Below are positions 53,599-62,965 of a DNA stretch of 64,000 nt, one piece after another (within the stretch, counting starts at the first letter, position 1; each line of letters begins with the position of its first letter). The stretch covers positions 1,364,001-1,428,000 of the forward strand of contig CP087563.1 of NCBI GenBank assembly GCA_020974905.1, written 5' to 3'. This DNA is from Planctomycetes bacterium syqfu. Lineage in GTDB: Bacteria > Planctomycetota > Phycisphaerae > Phycisphaerales > Phycisphaeraceae. The notes beneath the pieces are model-generated. The model had not been told where the DNA came from. It made no database searches and saw nothing but the letters and a program-made list of their open reading frames with translations. Made by a program: the position numbers and the translations under genes.

Positions 53599-53690
53599 AG
53601 GTTTTCCTTTCGATGTTGCGTGACCAGATTGTCACACATGGTCATCTCCCACGATTATGGCTCGTGGTTGGCCGTTTACATTCAGATCAA

Positions 53691-54137
53691 TTACATGCCG
53701 ACTTCTTCGAGACCTTCGACGACGATGCCCATGGAACGGGCGGTGCCTGCGAGGGTACGAACCATGGCATCTTCAGAAAGACCGGTCAGTTCCTTGCCCT
53801 TTTCTTCGACGATCTTGCGGAGATCTTCGACTTTGAGGGTGCCGACCTTGTCCTTGTTGGGAACGCCTGAGCCCTTTTCGACACCAGCAGCATCTTTGAG
53901 AAGCACGGCGGCCGGCGGGGCTTTGATTTCAAATTCAAAGCTGCGGTCTTTGAAGACGGTGATCACACAGCCAACGACTTTACCGTTGAGTTCACGGGTC
54001 CGTTCGTTGAACTGGGTGACGAACTGGCCGGGGTTGACGCCGTGGGCACCGAGAGCCGGACCAATTGGCGGGGCCGGGGTTGCCTGGCCACCTTTTGCCT
54101 GGATTTTGAACTGTGAGCTGATTTCTTTCTTGGCCAT
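53691..54137 (-). CDS. rplK: 50S ribosomal protein L11
   Basis: 148 residues. FKIQAKGGQATPAPPIGPAL then GAHGVNPGQFVTQFN is diagnostic, with the C-terminal rRNA-binding domain to SMGIVVEGLEEVGM. AAGGAG lies seven bases before the ATG. L11 binds the GTPase centre of 23S rRNA. In most bacteria nusG precedes it; here upstream is a 1.6-kb region without protein genes. Confidence 0.97.
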   Translation of the reverse strand: MAKKEISSQFKIQAKGGQATPAPPIGPALGAHGVNPGQFVTQFNERTRELNGKVVGCVITVFKDRSFEFEIKAPPAAVLLKDAAGVEKGSGVPNKDKVGTLKVEDLRKIVEEKGKELTGLSEDAMVRTLAGTARSMGIVVEGLEEVGM

Positions 54138-54356
54138 TTCTGGTCTCCTTCGGCGTTAGCAGGTTCGTCCCTGATGCCGTCTTTCGCAAACGCAAAATAC
54201 AACCTCACCCACCGGATGAGACCGGTAGCGGGCAGCGAGCCGAGCAGTATAACAAGGTTGGATCGGTTTGCCAAGGGGGGATTTGATGAATCTGTCAAAT
54301 CTTGTCCGAGCCATCGATTGTGGGATAGAGGATACCCGATTGTGCAGCAGTACCTT

Positions 54357-54476
54357 CGGATTTCGGATTTCGGATTTCGTTCGAATGGTAGACCGCTTGC
54401 GGTTTAGCGCGTTCTGCGAGATTCAAAAAATGTTGACGTTCATTTGATTCATGCAGCACTAAACCGCAAGCGGTTG
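54357..54476 (+). repeat. Composite repeat F3 copy: CGGATTT units plus inverted CCGCTTGCGG arms
   Basis: Three CGGATTT units are followed by CCGCTTGCGGTTTAGCGCG (54393-54411) and, after about 47 bases, by the inverse arm CTAAACCGCAAGCGGT (54459-54474). The arms are perfect complements over 16 bases. The joint and the sequence between the arms resemble those at 46647-46745. Confidence 0.75.
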
Positions 54477-54480
54477 GCTC

Positions 54481-54512
54481 AATCCCGCGTTGACACAACG
54501 CGACTCGCCTGA
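54481..54512 (-). repeat. Single arm of repeat F5
   Basis: AATCCCGCGTTGACACAACG then CGACTCGCCTGA matches 51649-51680 with a few changes, some of them compensated inside its own hairpin (CGCGTTG...CAACGCG). Confidence 0.65.
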
Positions 54513-54609
54513 TCGCCCCCCTTCGCGTGTTGCCATCAAGCAACATCCGACACAACCCACATGACCCACACGGTTGGTTACCGGTCGGTGACGGCAAAGA
54601 TTTTTTGCT

Positions 54610-55019
54610 CACTTTGTTTGCATCCGGCTAAGACGGGGGTACATCTAACGTGTTGCCGAAAGGTAACGCAACCAGAGACTGACAGGGAACTTGAGACACT
54701 CCCTGGCAAGACATGGAACGTCGCCCGGGCCTACGTGTATAGGGAAAAGAGACCTTAGCGACCAAGAGGAAAAGAGTCACTGACAACCCAGGCTCAAATA
54801 CGCAATGAGCCAACAGACAAGTAAAGGAAACCGGTCAATAACGGCTCGGCATGATCAAAAAACAGGAAAGTGAGACGTCCTGATCACCCGAGCCCCAACA
54901 AGCTCCCAAACAGAGATGACGCTAAATCGAGAAACATGTGGTCTACCATCGCAAGCAGTCCGTTTCTCAAAAATTCTCCCAAACAGCCCGACTTCGCAGG
55001 TCGGGCTGTTTTTTGTTTT
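54610..55019 (+). ncRNA. Candidate large structured RNA with intrinsic terminator
   Basis: No open frame covers this stretch, yet it is rich in nested hairpins: GTTGCC-GAAA-GGTAAC (54653-54666, GNRA loop), CAGGGA/TCCCTG (about 54684/54700), GGCTCA/TGAGCC (54791/54805), and a long stem GGCTCGG...CCGAGCC with inner TGATC...GATCA and CAGGA...TCCTG (54843-54894). GAGAAAC/GTTTCTC (54929-54968) follows. The stretch ends at 54983-55019 in a perfect 9-bp hairpin (ACAGCCCGA/TCGGGCTGT) and TTTTTTGTTTT. The start is uncertain. I checked for the conserved motifs of RNase P, tmRNA, SRP, 6S and common riboswitches and saw none. It is divergent from rplK. Confidence 0.5.
54983..55019 (+). terminator. Strong intrinsic terminator
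   Basis: ACAGCCCGA (54983-54991) pairs exactly with TCGGGCTGT (55001-55009) around CTTCGCAGG, followed by TTTTTTGTTTT. No protein gene lies upstream on this strand for several kilobases, which supports an RNA gene. Confidence 0.9.
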
Positions 55020-55107
55020 ACATCTCCAAATAAAAAACACTACGACACGGTCTGATATGTCACAGTGTTTGATGTGTTATGAATTTCACTGAGTAAGTCC
55101 GACGGCT

Positions 55108-55313
55108 CTCGTCACTCCCGCGCAGGCGGGAGTCCAGTGAAAATTGGTTATTTACTGCCTGTCCGAATCTTGCTCGTCACTCCCGCGCAGGCGGGAGTCC
55201 AGTGGCTGATGGATGGCAGTCTGCTGATCGTGTCAAACTCGTCACTCCCGCGCAGGCGGGAGTCCAGTGGGGTGTGCAAGCGTCTACAGAATGCAACTGG
55301 ATTCCCGCCTGCG
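55108..55313 (+). repeat. Three direct F1 arms at exact 65-base spacing
   Basis: The 32-base unit CTCGTCACTCCCGCGCAGGC then GGGAGTCCAGTG occurs at 55108-55139, 55173-55204 and 55238-55269, separated by two unrelated 33-base spacers. The third unit continues into a full F1 element that is cut at 55313 by the inserted element next to it. The geometry mimics a short CRISPR array, but the unit is the genome's dispersed F1 arm and no cas gene is present. Confidence 0.85.
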
Positions 55314-55509
55314 GACATTATGCACGTGGCCTTCTGACGTAGGGTGGGTAGAGCGTAGCGAAACCCACCATCGGTGCTTGCAATGGCGTTGAATTGGTGG
55401 GTTTCGCTTTGCTCTACCCACCCTACGAATCATGTCGAGTAAGTCCGACCCCTAAAACATCACTAATCACAGTTCATATAAACACTTGTGAAATGAAGTG
55501 CATAATGTC
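55314..55509. mobile_element. MITE-like 196-bp insertion inside element F1
   Basis: GACATTATGCAC (55314-55325) and GTGCATAATGTC (55498-55509) are exact terminal inverted repeats. CCTGCG occurs on both sides (55308-55313, 55510-55515), and joining the flanks restores the expected F1 sequence (CCCGCCTGCG|CGGGAATGACGG), so CCTGCG is the target duplication. Inside lies a second palindrome, CGTAGGGTGGGTAGAGCG...CACCCTACG (55338-55370 / 55395-55427). No transposase is encoded. The rest of the gap to 55743 shows nothing else. Confidence 0.75.
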
Positions 55510-55743
55510 CCTGCGCGGGAATGACGGATATTGGAAATTTCCTTTTTGAACCACTCGAAAAAACCGGTCCACAGAGAGACTGCAGGAATAGATTCTGAAG
55601 GGTCACGGAGCGTGCTATCACCTATTACGTTATTTACCGCCCCAGATTAATCCATCCAAAGCAACCGCGTCTATTCAAAGCCGCTGGAAGCCGTAGGATT
55701 CCTGCGGGCGGCTTGGGTTTTGAAAAGATTGCTGATGCAGCGA

Positions 55744-56409
55744 TCAAACCATCCCGCCAGCCGGCTCTTCCCATGACTGCACTTCGTTTTTGACCTTCTC
55801 ACGCGAGAACCAGATCAGGATGAACACGGGATACGCACAGGCAAAGGCAATGCCCATGATAATCCCCACCACCATGGCAACCATCATGGCGGTCTCGACG
55901 AATTGAGCACCGCCCCCGCCCATCGACTGACTCTGCTGTTCCATCGCCACTTTCATCTGAGCCATCTGTGCCAACGTGTTGATCGTCACGGCAACCAGTG
56001 AGAAAAGAATTTTGCTGATCGCCCATTTTTTATGAAGTCCACTGGCCGATTCCTTTCGCCCCACCAATTGGGCGCCGCAGACAATGAGCATCACCGAGAG
56101 AATCAAACTCCCAATGCCAACCACCATCAACGGAAAACGCCAGGCGGCCATGCTCTCGAAAACGACCTTGGCCTGATCATCACTCTCGGGTACAAATCCG
56201 CCGATCATACCCATCAAAAACGGGGCGACCGCCTGGTAAGCGCCGCCCAACGCGCCCAGCGATCCAAAGATAATGCTGATGATCCCAATGACCGTCGGCC
56301 AACTGCTCTGAGCGTCAGGCTGCGGGACGAACTCCTGATGGTAGGACGGTGGCACTTGTGCATTGGCAGGTGCTGGCTGATCACCGAGTGGTGGGACATT
56401 GTTTTCCAT
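55744..56409 (-). CDS. Membrane protein, about four helices, unknown
   Basis: 221 residues. A Pro/Gln-rich N-terminus (about 1-35) precedes hydrophobic segments near 38-60 (TVIGIISIIFGSLGALGGAY), 92-115 (FPLMVVGIGSLILSVMLIVC), 130-150 and 172-200 (TAMMVAMVVGIIMGIAFACA). No enzyme motif is visible. A Gly/Gln/Met loop precedes the last helix. It lies 109 bases downstream of the zinc-ribbon membrane gene at 56519 on the same strand; both, with the gene at 57800, look like one cluster of membrane proteins. Confidence 0.6.
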   Translation of the reverse strand: MENNVPPLGDQPAPANAQVPPSYHQEFVPQPDAQSSWPTVIGIISIIFGSLGALGGAYQAVAPFLMGMIGGFVPESDDQAKVVFESMAAWRFPLMVVGIGSLILSVMLIVCGAQLVGRKESASGLHKKWAISKILFSLVAVTINTLAQMAQMKVAMEQQSQSMGGGGAQFVETAMMVAMVVGIIMGIAFACAYPVFILIWFSREKVKNEVQSWEEPAGGMV

Positions 56410-56518
56410 GAATGGACTCCCTGAGTGGATTAATTTGTGATTTTAAAATCCGGAAAAATTTGCATGTGATGCAGGTAGGTAAGGCGTCACAGTCAAACGC
56501 TGTGTTGATTTGTCATGA

Positions 56519-57448
56519 CTACCAATTGGACGTATCCATTGTCATCATAACCCCAGCCATAATGCTGCCGACGAACAACGTCATCATGACAAACGGCAGA
56601 ATAAATGCAGCCATCGTCGCCTGAAAGCCGGAGACCTTCTGCGCTTTGCAGAGCATCAGAATAAAACTCACCAACGCCCATATGCCGGTGACATAGCCAA
56701 GGACCATCCCGCAGACAGGAATCGCAGTCAATGCGTTGACGCCTTGGCTGTAACACATGCACCGATAGGTGTCCGTCAAAGTGCCTTCGGGTTTGGCAAC
56801 GAGTCTTAAAAACAAATGCACAATTGCACCGTAGATCAACATGCCAAAAAGCATCGCAAGCACCATCATGGCCCCTTGGGCCACAAAGATACCGGCCATA
56901 AAACCAACCCCAGTTGCAGCATTACCCGCTCCTGCTCCGCCAGCACTCCCGACCATCGCCATGATTAAAAACAGGCCAATCGTAATACCGTAACTCACAA
57001 ACAGGATCATCATCAGGTTAAACGCCAGGAACGACCAATGTCCTGAGACACGATCCTGTGACGGCGGGAATTGCACCAACTCCGATGGCGTGACCATCGC
57101 AGCCTTGGCCGTGAGCACCCATGCCCGCAGCGTGCCTTTGTTTTCGCCGCGTCGTTCCCATGGGTGTTCCGTGGTTGCTGAAGCCGAGTCTTCGTAGCCT
57201 GCCAGGGGTCGGACGACCATCTGATCCATCTCAATGGGTTGCTGACATTTGACGCAGTTAAACGCGCGGGGTTGGAGCAGGCCGTGCTCATCTGTGCCGT
57301 AGTAATCCTGATCACAATGCGGGCAACAGAATGCCACGGCGTTGGGTTTAAAGTCGTAATCAGAGACTTTGAAAGGATTGCCACACTCCGGGCAATTGTG
57401 ATGCCCCTGAATGTTCCAGAGATGGTAGCCACAGATTTTACACTTCAT
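56519..57448 (-). CDS. Zinc-ribbon and Yip1-like membrane protein
   Basis: 309 residues. Cys3-x2-Cys6, Cys19-x2-Cys22, Cys41/42-x2/3-Cys45 and Cys65-x2-Cys68 form two zinc ribbons. The first 85 residues match the paralogue at 57800 nearly residue by residue (CGYHLWNIQ, AFCCPHCDQDYYGTDE, RAFNCVKCQQPIEMDQMVVR). A cytoplasmic linker with a conserved Trp (NPW or HPWERR) follows, then about five membrane segments with a Yip1-like core (LRLVAKPEGTLTDTYRCMCYSQGVNALTAIPVCG). In this protein the C-terminal repeated domain of its larger paralogues is missing. Function unknown; a membrane scaffold is conceivable. Confidence 0.7.
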   Translation of the reverse strand: MKCKICGYHLWNIQGHHNCPECGNPFKVSDYDFKPNAVAFCCPHCDQDYYGTDEHGLLQPRAFNCVKCQQPIEMDQMVVRPLAGYEDSASATTEHPWERRGENKGTLRAWVLTAKAAMVTPSELVQFPPSQDRVSGHWSFLAFNLMMILFVSYGITIGLFLIMAMVGSAGGAGAGNAATGVGFMAGIFVAQGAMMVLAMLFGMLIYGAIVHLFLRLVAKPEGTLTDTYRCMCYSQGVNALTAIPVCGMVLGYVTGIWALVSFILMLCKAQKVSGFQATMAAFILPFVMMTLFVGSIMAGVMMTMDTSNW

Positions 57449-57571
57449 GCAGGTTTGCTTTCAGATGTATTGATTGATTGCCCAAGGGATTTTCCTGTTC
57501 ACAGTATGCCAAAATCACCGGCAGTCACAAGCAGTATTTTCGGGAAAATTCAGATTCCTTTGGCAAGAACG

Positions 57572-57752
57572 GGAATTTGAGATTGTTGATGTTTTAAGGG
57601 TCGAACTTACGCGACACAGATCATCAGAAATTGAGCACCGAGTATAAAGCCGGTGCCCCTTGGTTTAACGTATGCACAACGGACACGGGATTGATATCCG
57701 GTGTTCAACCTTGAAGAACTCATGCATCATGTCCCTGCGCGGGAGTGACGGA
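57572..57752. repeat. Pieces of the MITE and of element F1
   Basis: On the minus strand 57612-57572 reads GTGTCGCGTAAGTTCGACCC then TTAAAACATCA, close to 55432-55462 inside the MITE (GTCGAGTAAGTCCGACCCCT). At 57725-57752 GCATCATGTCCCTGCGCGGG then AGTGACGG repeats the MITE right end joined to F1. This suggests that an older, rearranged copy lies in the gap 57449-57799. Nothing else is seen there. Confidence 0.55.
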
Positions 57753-57799
57753 AGGTGGAGATGGATGTTAAAAAAAAACGCAAGCAGGTTTCTGCCCCA

Positions 57800-59962
57800 T
57801 CACTCGTCCGGATTCGACGATGCATCATCATGCGCATTGGAACTGTCATCCGCTTCGTCATGACTGCCAACTGGCACCGGCATGACAAACCCGCTTTGCA
57901 CATTGGCCGTACCACCGCCGACCTGGGGGATGCTCACCATCACTTCCGGGATGCGACTTAAATCTTCAATCCGTGGCAAACCCAACTCACTTCGCAGTTG
58001 ATCCTGCTCAACCAATAATCGTGGCATGTCCTTGGCAAGGACGTGGATCATCCGACCATCTGCCATGAAAATGCGTGTCTGTTCCGGTGAGTAATTCCGT
58101 GGCCAACGCACAGCTAACCACAGACGATCATCGAGCTTGTCTTTGGCAATCCCGTCATACACCATCACCATCTGCCCAAAGCGATAGCCCGGACCTTGGC
58201 GCGGGGGCAAAGACGCGAGGGTTTGTTTGAGTGCCTGCTTCTGCTGTTTCTTGGCCTGATAGATCCATTGGTCATGCCAATTGCCCATGCCCTTGTTATT
58301 GTTGTTGTAGCCGCCCCAATCATCCATGTCCGCATCATCAAACAACGGCGTTGCCAACTTGCGGGCCAGCAGCAATTGGAGCACATGACGTGGGCCGATG
58401 TTGCCATCCTCCTGTGTGACAGACAGAATTTTTTTCGACAGATCGTACTGCTCAAAATCCGAAATCATGTTGGCCTGCGTCGGCAGCAACGGGATCGGGC
58501 GAATGTTGATCGCATCAAGCGATTGAATCTCGGGCAATTCCAATTTGCGGCGTAACGCATCCTGTTCATCCACCGCGTCAATGAGCTTGGTCACATCAAA
58601 CTGGCGTGTCCTGCCATCGGCAAAAAACACCTGCACAGTCTGAGGCTGAGAAGCGCGGGGCCAAACCACCATCAACCACAACTGCGGGTCGAGTTTGTCC
58701 GTCGTGACCTTGTTGTAAAGAAACAGCACACTACCAAACCGATAACCCGCACCTTCCAATGGCGGCATTTTTTCCAATGCATCCGTCATGTGCTTTTTGT
58801 ACACCGCGACCGATTCATCGGCCCCCTGTACGTCGAACAAGCGCGAGACATTGTTACAACCTTCCTGAAAGCCATTGCCCCAGTTTGTGGGCGAGTTGTC
58901 CGCCAATTGCCATTCCCATGTCCCGTTCAGTTCATTGCTGAGTATAAACCGCAGCACGTGGTCCGGGCCGATGGTGTTATCGTCATTGACCTGCTGGAGA
59001 ATCGCCTGCCCGACATCCTTCGTGGAGACCATGTCCGTTGCCATGTTCGATATTTGCTGCTGGACGGTATGTACCGCATAGCCAACCGCACACCCCATGC
59101 CGATGACTGCGATGATCGGGAAAACCCATGCTGCGATCATCGCGCGTCCTACGGAAACTTTGTGACGTTTGGCAAGCATGAAGCCTGCACTGATCGGCCA
59201 CCATATCCCGACAATCCACGACAAACCATAAAGTCCGCAGATAGGGATCGCCGTGATAAATGTCACGCCATTGGAAAAGCAAAGACAGTCAAACGTCTCT
59301 CGGAAATTACCTTCAGGCTTGGCAAGAACCCGCAGCGTCCCATGCGTCAGCATCGCCCAGATGGAGACGATGATAAACGCAGCAAACGCGCTACCCAACG
59401 CACATAGTCCCAGCAAGGCAACCAAACCTGCTGCCGTTTCCAGATGACCACCCCTGTATGAGTCGGTCAGTGTCTCCATGCCAATCGCGACAATGATCAC
59501 GCCAAGCCCCAGGAGCATGATCAACGCATTGTTGAAAAACAGAAATGAAATTGAAGCAGGGAAACAATCATTGCGATCACCAAACGTCTTGGCCAGATCG
59601 TTGGGTCGCATCATCGCCCGCCAACTGGTTTTGATCCATGCCAAAAAGGAACTCTGCGACTTCTTGCGTTCGACCCATGGGTTCTCACTCTGATGCGCCT
59701 GACGTTCCTCATAGCCCGGCCCCGGTCGCAGCACCATCTCATCCATATCAATGTGTTTTTTACAACCAACACATTCAAATGCACGTGGCGTCAAATGCCC
59801 CCGCTCATCGGTGCCGAAATAACTCTGATCACAATGCGGGCAGCAAAACGCCACACTGCTGGGGACATAATCAAACTCCGACGGCTTAAAGTCCTTGCCA
59901 CACTCCGGGCAAGTACGCGATTGGATATTCCAAAGCCGGTAACCACATTCTTTACATTGCAT
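57800..59962 (-). CDS. Zinc-ribbon/Yip1-like membrane protein with duplicated C-terminal domain
   Basis: 720 residues from ATG 59962 with GAGGT upstream. The N-terminal double zinc ribbon (Cys3/6/18/21, 40/41/44, 64/67) is followed by about five membrane helices (110-320) with the motif LAKPEGNFRETFDCLCFSNG. The last 400 residues hold two copies of a domain of about 150 residues: GPDHVLRFIL...GAGYRFGSVLFLYNKVTTDK then LDPQLWLMVVWPRAS...FADGRTRQFDV, and GPRHVLQLLL...GPGYRFGQMVMVYDGI then LDDRLWLAVRWPRNY...FMADGRMIHVL. I do not recognise this domain. It should lie outside the last membrane helix; which side is unclear. The third paralogue is at 62966. Confidence 0.7.
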   Translation of the reverse strand: MQCKECGYRLWNIQSRTCPECGKDFKPSEFDYVPSSVAFCCPHCDQSYFGTDERGHLTPRAFECVGCKKHIDMDEMVLRPGPGYEERQAHQSENPWVERKKSQSSFLAWIKTSWRAMMRPNDLAKTFGDRNDCFPASISFLFFNNALIMLLGLGVIIVAIGMETLTDSYRGGHLETAAGLVALLGLCALGSAFAAFIIVSIWAMLTHGTLRVLAKPEGNFRETFDCLCFSNGVTFITAIPICGLYGLSWIVGIWWPISAGFMLAKRHKVSVGRAMIAAWVFPIIAVIGMGCAVGYAVHTVQQQISNMATDMVSTKDVGQAILQQVNDDNTIGPDHVLRFILSNELNGTWEWQLADNSPTNWGNGFQEGCNNVSRLFDVQGADESVAVYKKHMTDALEKMPPLEGAGYRFGSVLFLYNKVTTDKLDPQLWLMVVWPRASQPQTVQVFFADGRTRQFDVTKLIDAVDEQDALRRKLELPEIQSLDAINIRPIPLLPTQANMISDFEQYDLSKKILSVTQEDGNIGPRHVLQLLLARKLATPLFDDADMDDWGGYNNNNKGMGNWHDQWIYQAKKQQKQALKQTLASLPPRQGPGYRFGQMVMVYDGIAKDKLDDRLWLAVRWPRNYSPEQTRIFMADGRMIHVLAKDMPRLLVEQDQLRSELGLPRIEDLSRIPEVMVSIPQVGGGTANVQSGFVMPVPVGSHDEADDSSNAHDDASSNPDE

Positions 59963-60172
59963 CAATCAATACCTCGGAAGAAATGACGGGTATTAAAATG
60001 ATAGCGGATTTAATGGTGTGATGACATTGGGTTTTGAGATTATTCAGCGACTTGCCATCGTTCATTTGAGCCATTACTCACGCCCGCTTCGCTCAAGACG
60101 CAAAGACGCCAAGTGATGACATCAGACTTTCTTTGCGCCTTGTAAGTTGTTTTTCCAGCGATTGGTTGTTGA

Positions 60173-61297
<1,125 letters not shown>

Positions 61298-61393
61298 GGC
61301 AATAGCCTTGACAAACAACACAGCCGCTTTGCGGGCTTTGCGTGAGATTCTGCCTTGTCTGTCTTTGAGAAAAAATCAGTATTTTGAACGCAA

Positions 61394-62686
61394 TCAGATC
61401 ATCCGTTGACGCACGCGATGCCAGAGCAGTCCGGCAATGATGAGTCCCAAACCGGTGCACCAGATTTGCCAATCGACCCAGTAGGCTAAAAACAGACACG
61501 AACCCAGGCCACAGATCGGGAAGAACCTGGGGTAAAGCTGCTGGTCTTTGTTGAGTCGCAGTGCTGCAAGATTGTTGATTGCGTAATAGGTCAAGACGGT
61601 GAAAGCACTGAAGGACCACGTGGTTTTGACATCCCCCAGAAACACCAGCCCTGTCATGAAGAGTCCGACCGCAATCACTGCGACGGTTGGGGTGGTCCCT
61701 GCTGCATTGAGTTTGGCGGTTGCCTTGGGCATGTCACCCCGTCGCCCCATTGCAAGCAGCACGCGTGATAAACCCAACACCAAGTTCAAGAGCACGCCCA
61801 ACATGGCAGTCATCGCTCCCGCCCAGATCAACCACTTGATCGCGGGCATGCCGAGCATGCTTGCGACCACTTCCAACGGTGCTGCCTTTGCGCGTGTCGC
61901 TTCTTCCAATGCAGCCGTTCCCACGGTCCCCACGCTGGCAATCCCCACCAGCAAATACAAACTCGCTGAGACGATGAGCGTGACCACAATCGCACGCGGG
62001 ATGGTCTTGCGCGGTTCGTGGACTTCTTCACCAAGTGTGGCAATGCGCCCATAGCCGGTGTAGGCAACGAACATCAACGCGGTCGCCTGGAGTAATGCCT
62101 GCGTCTTGCCCCACGGTGTTTGATCATCCGATGCAAAGAACGGCTCAAAGTTCGCGGTTTCCCCGCTACCGATCTTGGGTAAACACATTGCCACCAACAC
62201 CAGCAAACTCAGCAGCGTGAAACTCACGATCACCGTGTTGGCGACATTGCTCCGCCTGATCCCGCCAAGCACAATGCCCGTCATCACCAGGCAGGTCACC
62301 GCTGCGAGAAGCGTTCGCGTGAGGGTTTGATCGTGATCGAAGGGTTGGAGCAAGTAACCTGCAAAGCCCAATGCTGCTGTCGCTGCTGAGGCACTCTTGG
62401 CACAGAGAAACATCCAACCTGCTGTAAAGCCCAAAGTCGGGTGCAGGTATTTGTAGCCATACTCATACGCCCCGCCGCTGACTGCGTGAGACGCTGCCAA
62501 CTGTGCACTACAGAGCGCATTGCACGTTGCCACAAACGCAGCAAGCACAATCGCAATGATGACCGATGGCCCGGTGATGCCCGCTGCAATGCCGATACTG
62601 ACAAATACACCCGTGCCGAGAATGGAACCCAACCCCAGCATCACCGCCCCAAAAAGTCCGACTTCACGTTTGAGTGTTTGGTTCAT
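61394..62686 (-). CDS. APC-family amino acid permease
   Basis: 430 residues with about 12 membrane helices. GLFGAVMLGLGSILGTGVFV contains the GxG(I/V)F-like substrate-binding turn of APC helix 1, and VSGGAYEYGYKYLHPTLGFT then AGWMFLC matches helix 3. ALMFVAYTGYGRIATLGEEV then HEPRKTIPRAI is the family signature of helix 6-7. Transport of an amino acid or related cation with protons is expected; specificity cannot be told. It is convergent with the IS110 transposase and is preceded by a palindromic repeat pair that fills its upstream gap. Confidence 0.9.
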   Translation of the reverse strand: MNQTLKREVGLFGAVMLGLGSILGTGVFVSIGIAAGITGPSVIIAIVLAAFVATCNALCSAQLAASHAVSGGAYEYGYKYLHPTLGFTAGWMFLCAKSASAATAALGFAGYLLQPFDHDQTLTRTLLAAVTCLVMTGIVLGGIRRSNVANTVIVSFTLLSLLVLVAMCLPKIGSGETANFEPFFASDDQTPWGKTQALLQATALMFVAYTGYGRIATLGEEVHEPRKTIPRAIVVTLIVSASLYLLVGIASVGTVGTAALEEATRAKAAPLEVVASMLGMPAIKWLIWAGAMTAMLGVLLNLVLGLSRVLLAMGRRGDMPKATAKLNAAGTTPTVAVIAVGLFMTGLVFLGDVKTTWSFSAFTVLTYYAINNLAALRLNKDQQLYPRFFPICGLGSCLFLAYWVDWQIWCTGLGLIIAGLLWHRVRQRMI

Positions 62687-62744
62687 GAGGTAACTGACAC
62701 ACCTGACTGATCAAGATTGATGTCGAATTGTCTGTAACACAAAA

Positions 62745-62862
62745 AAACTGCTTTGCAGTTTCAGCATTGTGTCACAATGCAGCTAATCAATCACACGCAT
62801 GATGTGAATAAGAACAATAGCTGCGTTGCGATGCAACGCTGTAAGCGCGAAGCGATTGCTTG
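62745..62862. repeat. Inverted pair of double-hairpin repeat F2
   Basis: AAACTGCTTTGCAGTTTCAG then CATTGTGTCACAATGCAGCT (62745-62788) and the inverse unit ATAGCTGCGTTGCGATGCAA then CGCTGTAAGCGCGAAGCGAT (62816-62862). The hairpin stems differ in sequence but stay paired, as in the pair at 24020-24153. They occupy the 279-base gap upstream of the permease gene. Confidence 0.7.
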
Positions 62863-62965
62863 GATTTTATCAAGCAAGTGTGACCAATGAGTGGAGTCGG
62901 TTGTCTGTTAACGTGGACTTCACATTTGCTTAACATCGCGCTGGCAAGAAATGTTGGACATGAGT

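Noticed and set aside
54610-55019. RNase P RNA, tmRNA or SRP RNA
   Set aside because: The invariant RNase P segments (GAGGAAAGTCC and ACAGAA...GGCTTAT), a tRNA-like end with GTTCRA, a tag frame and the SRP GGAAG/AGCAGCC loop were not seen.
55108-55269. Short CRISPR array
   Set aside because: The repeat is the arm of a dispersed palindrome found at many other sites in the window, only three units exist, and no cas gene or leader is nearby.
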